Below are positions 1 to 8,431 of a stretch of DNA of 64,000 nt, piece after piece (within the stretch, counting starts at the first letter, position 1; the number at the start of each line of letters is the position of its first letter). Made by a program: the position numbers and the translations under genes. Source of the DNA: Paenibacillus oenotherae (GTDB lineage Bacteria; Bacillota; Bacilli; Paenibacillales; Paenibacillaceae); contig NZ_JAHZIJ010000003.1 of the NCBI RefSeq assembly GCF_019443105.1, forward strand, positions 124,001 through 188,000, written 5' to 3'. The notes beneath the pieces are model-generated. The model saw only the letters and a program-made list of their open reading frames with translations. It ran no database searches and was not told the DNA's origin.

Positions 1-2216
1 TGCAAATTGTATGCGGCGCGAAGAATGTTGCAGCGGGCCAGCTTGTTCCGGTTGCGACGGTCGGGGCGAAGCTTCCCGGTGATTTTGCCATCAAGCGCGC
101 CAAGCTTCGCGGTGTAGAGTCGCAGGGCATGATTTGCTCGGCGAAGGAGCTTGGACTGAATGAGAAGCTGCTGCCCAAGGAGCAGCAGGAGGGCATTCTG
201 GTGCTTCCAGAAGGACTGGCAGTCGGCCAATCCATTCTGGAGGTGCTTGGCATTGACGACGAGGTGCTTGAGCTGGACTTGACGCCGAATCGTTCTGATT
301 GCTTGAGCATGCTCGGAGTTGCCTATGAGGTAGGCGCATTGACCGGACGAGAGGTGAAGCTGCCCAATAATCGAGTAACCGACACTGTTGAACAGGCTTC
401 CGATCATTTGTCGGTGCAGATTGAAGCGAAGGAGCAGTGCTCCCATTATGCGGCGCGTTATATCAAGGGTGTCAAAATCGGCCCGTCGCCGCAATGGATG
501 CAGAACCGACTGATGGCGGCAGGCATTCGTCCGATCAGCAACGTTGTTGATATTACGAACTTCGTCCTGCTGGAATACGGACAGCCGCTTCACGCGTTCG
601 ATGCGGATAAAGTGGGCAGCGGCCGCATCGTCGTTCGCCTTGCCCGCGAAGGCGAGGTTATGGTGACGCTGGATGATCAGGAGCGCAAGCTTGAGCCGCA
701 TACGCTGGTCATTACGGACGGCGAGAAGCCGATTGCGCTTGCGGGCGTAATGGGTGGCGCAAACTCCGAGGTTGACGCTTCGACCGTTAATATTGTGCTG
801 GAGTCGGCCCGTTTCGATGGCGGTACCGTGCGCAAAACATCGCGTCAAATCGGCCTTCGCTCCGAATCAAGCATCCGCTTCGAGAAAGGTGTAGATCCTT
901 CCCGTGTCATTCCTGCGCTTGATCGTGCGGCCGCGCTTATGGCGGAATACGCAAGCGGGCTTGTGCTGGAAGGAATCGTTCAGGAGGCTGCTGCTGCGCC
1001 TGCTGAGCGTGAAGTGTTCGTATCCCTGGACAAAATCAACCGGTACCTCGGCACAGATCTGTCGAAGCTGGAAGTGCAGACACTGCTGGGCCGCTTGCAT
1101 TTTCCGTTTGAGCTTTCAACGGATGGGGTATTCACAGTGAAGGTGCCTTCGCGCCGCGGTGACATTGCGTATGATGTTGATTTGATCGAGGAAGTGGCCC
1201 GTCTGTACGGTTACGATAACATTCCAACGACTTCGATCGAAGGAGCAACGACCCCTGGCGCACTGACGAAACCGCAGGCAATCCGCCGCGAGCTTCGCAG
1301 AAGGCTGACAGATGCCGGACTGCATGAGGTGATCAGCTATTCCTTCACGCATCCGGATCGGGCGAAGCTGTTCCCGGCGCTTAGCGGCAAAGTGGAGCCG
1401 ATCCGGCTATCGCTGCCGATGAGTGAAGACCGCAGCGTGCTGCGTACGAGTCTGCTGCCGCAAATGCTGGAAACGGCTGCTTATAACCGCAATCGTAAGA
1501 ACGAGGATCTGTCCCTGTTCGAGATCGGCAGTGTCTTCCATACGGATGAGGTCGAGCTGACTCGCTTGCCGCAGGAGAAACACCGTCTTGCGGTGCTGCT
1601 CACGGGCATCAGAACAAGCACGCAATGGAACCGCAAGTCCGTGCCTGTCGATTTCTACGATATTAAAGGTGTGCTGGAGACAGTGGTCGAGGTGCTTGGC
1701 GTAAGCAGGCTGATCTCTTATGAGGCCGCTCAGCCGGAGCATATGCATCCGGGACGTACGGCTGCAATTGTGCTTCAGACTGAGCGTGGACCGGTGACAA
1801 TCGGTTATATCGGCCAAGTGCATCCGGCTTTGCAGCTGGAGCAGGATCTGAATGATGTATATGTGCTGGAGGTTGAACTGGCGCCATTGTATGATGAAGC
1901 TAATTTTGCTATTGAATACAAGGTGCTGCCGCGCTACCCGGCCATACAGCGGGATATTGCCGTTGTGCTGGATCGTGGCGTTCAAGTCGGCAAAGTCATT
2001 GCAGAGGTGCGTGAGACAGCAGGGGAACTGCTGGAGTCGGTCAACGTGTTCGACATCTATACCGGCGAGAAGCTCGGTGCAGAGAAGAAGAGCGTCGCGC
2101 TGTCGCTGGTATATCGCCATGAAGCCCGTACGCTGACGGATGAAGAAGTAACCGAATTGCACGGTAGGGTCGTAGCGAAATTGGAACAATCTTTTGCTGC
2201 GGAATTGCGTAAATAG
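1..2216 (+). CDS. pheT: Phenylalanyl-tRNA synthetase beta subunit, 5' end cut by window
   Basis: The frame is open from base 3 to the stop at 2214-2216, so about 737 residues of a normally ~800-residue protein are visible. The first residues belong to the N-terminal tRNA-binding (EMAP-like) domain, with the GVESQGMICS motif. The central B3/B4 editing and B5 regions follow, then the catalytic-like core, and the last ~95 residues form the ferredoxin-fold anticodon-binding domain (starting near YPAIQRDIAVV). The protein pairs with PheS to charge tRNA-Phe in the cytoplasm. pheS should lie just upstream, outside the window. An intrinsic terminator follows 17 bases after the stop, so pheST probably ends as its own unit before zapA. 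Confidence 0.97.
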   Translation, partial: QIVCGAKNVAAGQLVPVATVGAKLPGDFAIKRAKLRGVESQGMICSAKELGLNEKLLPKEQQEGILVLPEGLAVGQSILEVLGIDDEVLELDLTPNRSDCLSMLGVAYEVGALTGREVKLPNNRVTDTVEQASDHLSVQIEAKEQCSHYAARYIKGVKIGPSPQWMQNRLMAAGIRPISNVVDITNFVLLEYGQPLHAFDADKVGSGRIVVRLAREGEVMVTLDDQERKLEPHTLVITDGEKPIALAGVMGGANSEVDASTVNIVLESARFDGGTVRKTSRQIGLRSESSIRFEKGVDPSRVIPALDRAAALMAEYASGLVLEGIVQEAAAAPAEREVFVSLDKINRYLGTDLSKLEVQTLLGRLHFPFELSTDGVFTVKVPSRRGDIAYDVDLIEEVARLYGYDNIPTTSIEGATTPGALTKPQAIRRELRRRLTDAGLHEVISYSFTHPDRAKLFPALSGKVEPIRLSLPMSEDRSVLRTSLLPQMLETAAYNRNRKNEDLSLFEIGSVFHTDEVELTRLPQEKHRLAVLLTGIRTSTQWNRKSVPVDFYDIKGVLETVVEVLGVSRLISYEAAQPEHMHPGRTAAIVLQTERGPVTIGYIGQVHPALQLEQDLNDVYVLEVELAPLYDEANFAIEYKVLPRYPAIQRDIAVVLDRGVQVGKVIAEVRETAGELLESVNVFDIYTGEKLGAEKKSVALSLVYRHEARTLTDEEVTELHGRVVAKLEQSFAAELRK

Positions 2217-2232
2217 GCAGGAGATACCCGGC

Positions 2233-2278
2233 GCCGCATCGAATTAGTTCCTTGCGAACAAAATCGATGCGGTTTTTG
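2233..2278 (+). terminator. Intrinsic terminator after pheT
   Basis: A 9-bp stem (CCGCATCGA at 2234-2242 with TCGATGCGG at 2264-2272) is followed by TTTTT. It ends the pheT transcript. Confidence 0.85.
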
Positions 2279-2390
2279 TTTGGGTTTGATTGGTCTTAAG
2301 AAGAGAAACATGCTCTGCCGGCAGATGCGGCGGAAGCCGTTTCTTTTTGACTTATTATAGGGATTTATGAACGATCGCATTGAGGCAACA

Positions 2391-2420
2391 CTTATATCGA
2401 CTTATATCGACTTATATCGG
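2391..2420 (+). repeat. Three tandem 10-bp copies of CTTATATCGA
   Basis: The unit CTTATATCGA occurs three times head to tail, the last copy ending in G instead of A. It lies in the 334-base pheT-zapA gap, which otherwise holds the pheT terminator and the hairpin just before zapA. A 10-bp period puts every copy on the same DNA face. No role is evident. Confidence 0.8.
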
Positions 2421-2511
2421 GGTACTTGAATCTGATAGCTTGAATTCGTATGGACGGGATTGGAAGCAGTGAGTTTTGGTTCGCAAAGCTCTAGAGATTG
2501 CTTATGAAATG

Positions 2512-2534
2512 AGTTTTGCCTTGCAAAACTTTTT
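2512..2534 (+). promoter_or_regulatory. Terminator-like hairpin abutting the zapA ribosome site
   Basis: AGTTTTGC (2512-2519) and GCAAAACT (2523-2530) make a perfect 8-bp stem with a 3-base loop. TTTT and the AGGAGG of zapA follow directly. A related sequence (GAGTTTTGGTTCGCAAAGCTC) lies about 40 bases upstream and could be an alternative partner. The stem is AT-rich and may be weak; an attenuator role is inferred only. Confidence 0.4.
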
Positions 2535-2550
2535 AGGAGGAAATTTTTCG

Positions 2551-5500
2551 ATGAATGCACCCCAGCGTACACGCGTGACGGTTGACATATATGGTAACCA
2601 ATTTAGATTGACGGGCAATAACAACCCGGATTACATTAAGCGGATTTCGGCTTTAGTTGATGAGAATATGCATAAGATTGCCAAAGGATACCCGAGACTC
2701 GATCTGCCTAAGATCGCCATGCTGGCAGCTGTACATATGGCGGAAGAGGTGTTCCGGCTTCGCGCAGACAATGAAAAGATGAATGAGACGGAGGAGCGCC
2801 GTCAGGCGGCCGTTGCAGAGCTGGAGCAAGCGAAGCTGGCATTGGCGTCGGTTCGTGATCAGCTCGCGACACAGCGCGAGGAGTTTGCGCTGCAGCTGTC
2901 TAATTTGAAAGCGGAGCGGGAGAGCGAGCGGCAAGCTGCGGGCGAAGAGCTGGCCCGTTCGAAGCAAGCCTGGAGCGCAGAGCGTGCCGAGCTGCAGGAG
3001 CTGCGGGATCAGGAGGCGATGGAAGCGCTTGAGGAGCTGGAGCGGGTTCGTGCCGAGCTGCAAGGACAGCTGCAGCAGCAGCGCGATTCCGCCAGAGCGG
3101 AGATCGAGCGGGAGCGCGAAGCGGCGAAAGCGAAAGCGGAGCGGCAGCAAGCGGAGGCAGAGCAGCAGCTCGCGAAGCAGCGCGAGGAGTTGCAGGCGGA
3201 GCTGGAGCAGGTGCGTGCGGAAGGTGAGCAGCAGCGCGAGGAGTTGCAGGCGGAGCTGGAGCAGGTGCGTGCGGAAGGTGAGCAGCAGCGCGAGGAGTCG
3301 CAGGCGGAGCTGGAGCGGGTTCGTGCGGAAGGTGAGCAGCAGCTGGCTGTAGCAGCGTCAGATGCGGAACTGGAACGCGAGATGTTGCGTGAGGAATTGG
3401 AGCAGCAGCGGGCGAAGGAGCGCGAGGAGTCGCGGGCGGAGCTGGAGCGGGTTCGTGCGGAAGGTGAGCAGCAGCGCGAGGAGTCGCGGGTGGAGCTGGA
3501 GCGAGTGCGAGCGGAAGGTGAGCAGCAGCGCGAGGAAGCGCGGGCGGAGCTGGAGCGAGTGCGTGCGGAAGGTGAGCAGCAGCGCGAGGAGTCGCGGGTG
3601 GAGCTGGAGCGAGTGCGAGCGGAAGGTGAGCAGCAGCGCGAGGAGTCGCAGGCGGAGCTGGAGCGAGTGCGAGCGGAAGGTGAGCAGCAGCGCGAGGAGT
3701 CGCGGGCGGAGCTGGGGCGGGTTCGTGCGGAAGGTGAGCAGCGGCTGGCTGTAGCAGCGTCAGATGCGGAACTGGAACGCGAGATGCTGCGTGAGGAATT
3801 GGAGCAGCAGCGGGCGAAGGAGCGCGAGGAGTCGCAAGCGGAGCTGGAGCGAGTGCGAGCGGAAGGTGAGCGAGAGCGGGAAGCGCTTCGAGTGAAGCAG
3901 GAGCAGCAGTTGGCAGAAGCGGCGTCAGATGCGGAACTAGAACGCGAGATGCTGCGTGAGGAATTGGAGCAGCAGCGGGCGAAGGAGCGCGAGGAGTCGC
4001 AAGCGGAGCTGGAGCGAGTGCGTGCGGAAGGTGAGCAGCAGCGCGAGGAAGCGCGGGCGGAGCTGGAGCGAGAGCGGGAAGCGCTGCGAGTGAAGCAGGA
4101 GCAGCAGTTGGCAGAAGCGGCGTCAGATGCGGAACTAGAACGCGAGATGCTGCGTGAGGAATTGGAGCAGCAGCGAGCGAAGGAGCGTGAGGAGTCGCAA
4201 GCGGAGCTGGAGCGACTGCGTGCGGAAGGTGAGCGAGAGCGGGAAGCGCTGCGAATGAAGCAGGAGCAGCAGTTGGCAGAAGCGGCGTCAGAAGCGGAAC
4301 TAGAACGCGAGATGTTGCGTGAGGAATTGGAGCAGCAGCGAGCGAAGGAGCGCGAGTTATCGCAGGCAGAGCTGGAGCGAGTGCATGCGGAAGCCGAGCA
4401 GCAGCTGGCAGCAGCAGCGTCAGAAGCGGAACTGGGACGCGAGATGCTGCGAGAGGAATTGGAACAACAGCGAGCGAAGGATCGCGAGTTGTCGCAAGCG
4501 GAACTGGAGCGAGTGCGAGCGGAAGCCGAGCAGCAGCTGGCAGCAGCAGCGTCAGAAGCGGAACTGGAACTCGAGATGCTGCGAGAGGAATTGGAGCAGC
4601 AGCGAGCGAAGGAGCGCGAGTCGTCGCAAGCGGAGTTGAAGCGAGTGCGAGCGGAAGCCGAGCAGCAGCTGGCAGCAGCAGCGTCAGATGCGAAATTGGA
4701 ACGCGAGATGCTGCGAGAAGAATTGGAGCAGCAGCGTGAGAAGGAGCGCGAAGCAGCACAAACGGAGCTGGAGCAGGTGCGAGCAGAGGCGGAGCGAGAA
4801 CGTGACGCTCTGCGAGTGCAGCTAGAGCAGCAGTTGGCAGCAGCAGCGTCAGATGCGGAGCTGGAACGTGAGATACTGCGTGAGGAATTGGAGCAGCAGC
4901 GTGCCAACGAGCGCGAAGCATCGCAGGCGGATCTGGAGCAGGTGCGAGCAGAGGCGGAGCGAGAACGTGACGCTCTGCGAGTGCAGCTAGAGCAGCAGTT
5001 GGCAGCAGCAGCGTCAGATGCGGAGCTGGAACGTGAGATACTGCGTGAAGAATTAGAGCAGCAACGAGCGAAGGAGCGCGAAGCAGCACAAGCAGCACTC
5101 GAGCTTGCACAAGCGGATGCGGGGCGTCAGCGCGAAGCGCTGCGTGCTGATCTGGAAGAGCAGCTAATGGTAGCAATGGATGAAGCGGAGAGGCTGCAAG
5201 CGGATGCGGAGCGCAAGCTTGCCAGTGAGCGTGAAGCAGCGCAGGCCGCACTCGAAGCGGCGGAGCAGCATCTCGTGAGCGAGAATGAAGAGATAAAGGC
5301 TCAGTTGGAACGACTGCGCAGGGAGCTGGAAGAACAACTCGCAGGCGAACGCGAAGCAAGCCGCTTGAAGCTGGAGCAACAACGGAGACAAGCGGCGGCA
5401 GAGCTAGAGCAGGAGAGGGAAATTGCCCACGCCATGCTGGAGCAGGCGCTGCGTGAGGGCGAAGATCATGCAGTAGCGTTAGCGGCTAAGCTTGCAGCTG

Positions 5501-6405
5501 AGCATGAAGCATCCGAGAAGAACCTGAAGACGGAAGCAGACAAGCTCTTGCAAGCTGAGCGAGAGGAGTTCGAGACCCGTGAACTGAAGTGGCGTGAAGA
5601 GAATGAACGAAATGCCGCCCAGTTGGAAGAACATCGCCGCCTCAGAGATGAATCGAAGAGAGTTCTTGAAGAACAGCAGCTAGCAGCCGACCGGATATTA
5701 ATGGAAGCGGCTGAACAGGAAGAGTCCCTCCGTACAACGGTAGACAGTCTGGAACAGGAACTCTCGGATCGTGAGAAATCTCTCAAAGAACTGCAGCAGC
5801 TGCTTGAAGAATGGCATCAGAAGGAACAACGCCATGAACAGACAGCGAAGCAGCAGGAGCAGCTCATTATCCAATTGCGCAATCATTTGGAGGAACAGCG
5901 GCAGCAAGCGGAGCAAGCTGAACAGTTCCACGAAGAGCTTATTAGAGAGCGAGACGAGACACAGAGGGAGCTGCAGCAATTGAACGCCCGCGAGGAGGAG
6001 CTTCGCAGCAAGCTTCATGCAGCAGAAGAACTGGCCTCAGCAATAGCGCAAGAAGCACAGCAAGAGGCATCGGAAGCCGCCAAGGCTGGAGATCGGCTTC
6101 ATGCAGCGGTGCAAGAAATCGAATTAGCGAAGCAGCAGGCTGCAGCTCATGCGGAATCGGAATCCGAATTGCAGGAGCGTCTGCAGCAAAGTGAAGAGGA
6201 AGCAAGGACTGCCCGCAATCGGGCTCATCAGCTTGGCGAGCGTCTGGCAGAGCTTGAATCGGTGCTTGCTGATGCCGACAACTCTGAGAGCGAACTGAAG
6301 AACCTCCACGATCAGCTGCAAACCGAACATAATAAATTGAAAATCGAATACTCGAAACTGCAAACCGAGTTTAATGAATGGATTGAACTGATCGAGAAAA
6401 GCTAG
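2551..6405 (+). CDS. zapA: Giant ZapA: FtsZ-associated domain fused to a ~1,200-residue repetitive coiled coil
   Basis: The start ATG at 2551 has a perfect AGGAGG eight to ten bases upstream, giving 1,284 residues. An in-frame GTG at 2476 has no such site. Residues 1-85 read as a complete ZapA (TRVTVDIYGNQFRLTGN, then the conserved LPKIAMLAAVHMAEE helix). ZapA normally binds and bundles FtsZ at the division ring and is about 85-100 residues long. The rest is an unbroken, highly charged coiled coil rich in E, Q, R and A. Residues ~205-850 are built of near-identical 18-residue units (type REELQAELEQVRAEGEQQ) alternating with longer units containing AELEREMLREELEQQRAKER. The last ~400 residues are less repetitive. 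There is no membrane segment or signal peptide. I infer a cytoplasmic rod anchored to the Z-ring. The domain assignment is secure; the function of the extension is unknown, and repeat number may vary between strains. Confidence 0.9.
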   Translation: MNAPQRTRVTVDIYGNQFRLTGNNNPDYIKRISALVDENMHKIAKGYPRLDLPKIAMLAAVHMAEEVFRLRADNEKMNETEERRQAAVAELEQAKLALASVRDQLATQREEFALQLSNLKAERESERQAAGEELARSKQAWSAERAELQELRDQEAMEALEELERVRAELQGQLQQQRDSARAEIEREREAAKAKAERQQAEAEQQLAKQREELQAELEQVRAEGEQQREELQAELEQVRAEGEQQREESQAELERVRAEGEQQLAVAASDAELEREMLREELEQQRAKEREESRAELERVRAEGEQQREESRVELERVRAEGEQQREEARAELERVRAEGEQQREESRVELERVRAEGEQQREESQAELERVRAEGEQQREESRAELGRVRAEGEQRLAVAASDAELEREMLREELEQQRAKEREESQAELERVRAEGEREREALRVKQEQQLAEAASDAELEREMLREELEQQRAKEREESQAELERVRAEGEQQREEARAELEREREALRVKQEQQLAEAASDAELEREMLREELEQQRAKEREESQAELERLRAEGEREREALRMKQEQQLAEAASEAELEREMLREELEQQRAKERELSQAELERVHAEAEQQLAAAASEAELGREMLREELEQQRAKDRELSQAELERVRAEAEQQLAAAASEAELELEMLREELEQQRAKERESSQAELKRVRAEAEQQLAAAASDAKLEREMLREELEQQREKEREAAQTELEQVRAEAERERDALRVQLEQQLAAAASDAELEREILREELEQQRANEREASQADLEQVRAEAERERDALRVQLEQQLAAAASDAELEREILREELEQQRAKEREAAQAALELAQADAGRQREALRADLEEQLMVAMDEAERLQADAERKLASEREAAQAALEAAEQHLVSENEEIKAQLERLRRELEEQLAGEREASRLKLEQQRRQAAAELEQEREIAHAMLEQALREGEDHAVALAAKLAAEHEASEKNLKTEADKLLQAEREEFETRELKWREENERNAAQLEEHRRLRDESKRVLEEQQLAADRILMEAAEQEESLRTTVDSLEQELSDREKSLKELQQLLEEWHQKEQRHEQTAKQQEQLIIQLRNHLEEQRQQAEQAEQFHEELIRERDETQRELQQLNAREEELRSKLHAAEELASAIAQEAQQEASEAAKAGDRLHAAVQEIELAKQQAAAHAESESELQERLQQSEEEARTARNRAHQLGERLAELESVLADADNSESELKNLHDQLQTEHNKLKIEYSKLQTEFNEWIELIEKS
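3180..5085 (+). repeat. Intragenic tandem repeats in the zapA coiled-coil region
   Basis: In-frame DNA repeats lie inside zapA. The basic unit is 54 bp (18 codons), for example GAGTTGCAGGCGGAGCTGGA onward from 3187 and again from 3241. Longer blocks starting near GCGTCAGATGCGGAACTGGA recur about ten times between 3354 and 5030. Identity is highest at 3180-4200 and decays downstream, which suggests recent expansion by unequal exchange. The strand is strongly purine-rich, and this leaves long meaningless open frames on the minus strand. Confidence 0.9.
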
Positions 6406-6429
6406 CTTTCAGCAACGGTAACCGCATTT

Positions 6430-6472
6430 CAAAAAAAAAGAACCTCGATACCACTCTTATGGATTCGAGGTT
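6430..6472 (-). terminator. Intrinsic terminator, minus strand
   Basis: Read on the minus strand, AACCTCGA and TCGAGGTT (6465-6472 and 6441-6448) form a stem followed by a run of nine T. It would stop transcripts from the SDR gene at 6893-7576 before they run into zapA. Confidence 0.65.
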
Positions 6473-6506
6473 GGACGGGGGATAGTTTCTGTGAACGATG
6501 CACATT

Positions 6507-6690
6507 CCTGCAGAAATGCAGGTTCTTCCCCCGTTCCCGCCTGATGAAGACAGAATGCCTGCCAAAGTGCAGGCATTCTGTCTTATTTCCCTTCAATCGG
6601 CCAATTCCGCTTCATATTCATGCATTATCGCAGGCATTTTACCATCTACGGTTTTTTTTACCGGAATTCCTGCGCTTTTGCAGGCTTCTT
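6507..6690 (+). repeat. Four-dyad dispersed element, copy A
   Basis: Four 16-bp dyads of form CCTGC-N6-GCAGG start at 6507, 6558, 6619 (imperfect, CATGC) and 6669, so spacings are 51, 61 and 50 bp. Four relatives occur elsewhere in the window (20575, 29959, 33522, 48282). It fills most of the gap between zapA and the convergent SDR gene. A short frame starting around ATGCCTGCC is open in it but looks like a by-product of the repeat. Confidence 0.85.
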
Positions 6691-6830
6691 TCTCCACCTG
6701 CCGAGAAAAGTAACCCTCGCCGTCATCCTTCTCTACCTACTGAGATGAAGCCGTCGCGGGCTTACCATTAGACAGGCGAGGCCGTTATACTTCGTGCGCC
6801 TCTACCTTAGGCTTGCCCCTTAGGCCTGCC

Positions 6831-6876
6831 CAGAACTTGAAGCCGCTCCATCCGCTGGATTCAAGGTTCTTTCTTC
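6831..6876 (+). terminator. Possible hairpin terminator between convergent genes
   Basis: AGAACTTGAA and TTCAAGGTTCT pair around a GC-rich loop and are followed by TTCTTTCTTC on the plus strand. The stem is imperfect and the U-tract interrupted, so this is tentative. Confidence 0.35.
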
Positions 6877-6892
6877 AACCCGAGCTTCTCGG

Positions 6893-7576
6893 CTAATACG
6901 TAACTAATGTTCCGCTTGGGCCGCCAGGCGGCAAGGTTGCAAGCCGGAGCAGGTCGGGCGTGACAACTTCGGGCTCTTTGCCTGTGGCATGCATTTCGGT
7001 CTTGAGCGTGCCGGGGTTGAACAGATTGACAAGAATACCATGCTCATTCTCCTCGTCTGCTACTGTTCGGGTCAACGATTCCAATCCTGCCTTGGCAGCG
7101 CTGTATGCTGCGTAGCCTCCGGCGCCGTTGGGCGCAAGTCCTGAAGTGATATTGATGATTCTGCCAAAATGCGCTTTGCGCATGGACGGAAGCGCAGCTT
7201 TGGTCAGCAGGAAAGGCCCTGTCAGATTGACGGCTATTTGCCGTTCCCATTCTGAGCGGGTCAGCTCGATCACTTCTCCGGGCTCGAATACGGCCGCATT
7301 GTTAATGACGATATCCAGACGGCCAAATTCGTGCAAAGCCGCTTCAACCGCATGGATGACCTGCTCCTCATCGGAAACATCGGTAGGCACAACAAGCGTT
7401 CTCGCTGTACCCGGGCCAGCTTGGCTTATTAATGAAGCTGTTTCATCGAGCTTATGCTGGCGTCTTCCCAGCAGCACGACATTCGCGCCTTCCTGTGCAA
7501 AAGCGATTGCCGCCGCTCTTCCCAATCCCGTTCCCGCGCCGCTAATGACAGCGACCTGTCCCTTCAAAATCCCCAT
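6893..7576 (-). CDS. Short-chain dehydrogenase/reductase (SDR)
   Basis: An NAD(P)-dependent oxidoreductase of the classical SDR family, 227 residues. The Rossmann motif is SGAGTGLG near residue 14, NNAA follows near residue 90, the catalytic serine is in NITSG, and the YAAYSAAKAG segment carries the YxxxK pair. The ATG at 7576 is chosen because GGAGG sits 8-9 bases upstream; the in-frame ATG twelve codons earlier has no good site. The C terminus is short for the family and ends in GPSGTLVTY. The substrate cannot be told from sequence. It stands alone between a repeat-bearing gap and the cupredoxin gene. Confidence 0.88.
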   Translation of the reverse strand: MGILKGQVAVISGAGTGLGRAAAIAFAQEGANVVLLGRRQHKLDETASLISQAGPGTARTLVVPTDVSDEEQVIHAVEAALHEFGRLDIVINNAAVFEPGEVIELTRSEWERQIAVNLTGPFLLTKAALPSMRKAHFGRIINITSGLAPNGAGGYAAYSAAKAGLESLTRTVADEENEHGILVNLFNPGTLKTEMHATGKEPEVVTPDLLRLATLPPGGPSGTLVTY

Positions 7577-7771
7577 TGTACCAGCCTCCATCCGATTCAA
7601 GTTAAGTTTCATTCATCTTAGCAAGAAGGCCAGCGAGCGGGAAGGGGCAGAGCTATAAGTCTTTTTTATGCTATTCATAAGTGTGGGGGAAAAAGGGCAG
7701 ATAAGACGGCAAATTCACGCCTTCATCACAGGGAATGATAGGATCCATTAATTATTGTAATGAATCGAATG

Positions 7772-7818
7772 AGAAAAAACCGCTTCTGATATCTCTGGCG
7801 AGACGTCTGAAGCGGTCT
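7772..7818 (-). terminator. Intrinsic terminator of the cupredoxin lipoprotein gene
   Basis: On the minus strand GACCGCTTC...GAAGCGGT forms the stem and TTTTTT follows. It lies about 30 bases past the stop of the 7846-8226 gene. Confidence 0.8.
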
Positions 7819-7845
7819 TTGGCAGGTTGGTTGAACGCCAATCCG

Positions 7846-8226
7846 TTATTCAACGATAATCTTGGCGATCATTTGGGAATGGCCTGTACCACATAATACA
7901 TTGCAGTGAATTTCAAACTCGCCGGCGTTGTTAAAGGTCAATACTTTGGAATCATTGCCGGAAATTTTGAAATCGATATCCGAGCTGGCGATACCATGGG
8001 AGCCTTCTTCGGATTGCAGTGTAATTTTGGTAGGCTCGCCTTTCTTGACTCTATACTCCGGCTGGTCGAATTTCCAATTGGAAGCTTTAATGACGACCTC
8101 CGAAGTAGCAGCAGCACCGGTTTCTTCAACGCCGCCATTAGCCGCGCTATCGCTATTGGAGCCGCAAGCCGCCATAATGATCATGAAAGCAGCGATTACT
8201 GACAGTAATAACATTTTTTTCAACAT
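7846..8226 (-). CDS. Lipoprotein with a CuA-type cupredoxin domain
   Basis: 126 residues. A signal sequence ends in the lipobox MAAC at Cys20, so the mature protein is a membrane-anchored lipoprotein facing the outside. After a short Ser/Ala-rich linker comes a cupredoxin fold of about 85 residues resembling the soluble domain of cytochrome c oxidase subunit II. The copper-ligand pattern of a CuA site is visible: a histidine in GSHGIASSDI, then HCNVLCGTGHSQM, giving C-x3-C-x3-H-x2-M. Unlike true subunit II it has no two-helix membrane hairpin, and no oxidase genes are nearby. A role in copper handling, electron transfer or oxidase assembly is inferred. GGAGGG precedes the ATG by seven bases. 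Confidence 0.85.
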   Translation of the reverse strand: MLKKMLLLSVIAAFMIIMAACGSNSDSAANGGVEETGAAATSEVVIKASNWKFDQPEYRVKKGEPTKITLQSEEGSHGIASSDIDFKISGNDSKVLTFNNAGEFEIHCNVLCGTGHSQMIAKIIVE

Positions 8227-8370
8227 GCAGAACCCTCCACTGAGTTGTTATTTAAATTCGCATTGGTATTATTATAGCGCTTATTCAATTCAATTACAGT
8301 GTCGATCTAATGAATAGCAGATGAACATTCCATGAACAATTGACAACTTTCACCTCTTATGTAGAATGAG

Positions 8371-8414
8371 GAAAACCGGGTCAGCAGGATGTTATGCCCC
8401 GCACAACCCGGTCT
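8371..8414 (-). terminator. Intrinsic terminator of the YvlD-like gene
   Basis: On the minus strand GACCGGGT...ACCCGGTTTTCC forms a 7-8 bp GC-rich stem with a short T-run, 20 bases past the stop at 8432. Confidence 0.65.
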
Positions 8415-8431
8415 CTGTTGAAGCAACTTAA

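Noticed and set aside
1407-2189. Minus-strand 260-residue frame opposite pheT
   Set aside because: It is a shadow of a certain gene and has no recognisable protein features.
3180-5085. Possible CRISPR-like or minisatellite array
   Set aside because: The repeats are contiguous, in frame and coding, with no unique spacers.
2900-5359. Minus-strand 819-residue and 632-residue open frames opposite zapA
   Set aside because: They are low-complexity Ala/Pro/Leu- or Ser/Arg-rich translations of the antisense of the repeat tract, with no ribosome site or domain.
6498-6771. Short proteins in the four-dyad elements (here and at 20511, 29834, 33176 and 47860)
   Set aside because: They lack convincing ribosome sites and follow the repeat. 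They are kept as a finding on the conserved frame, not as genes.
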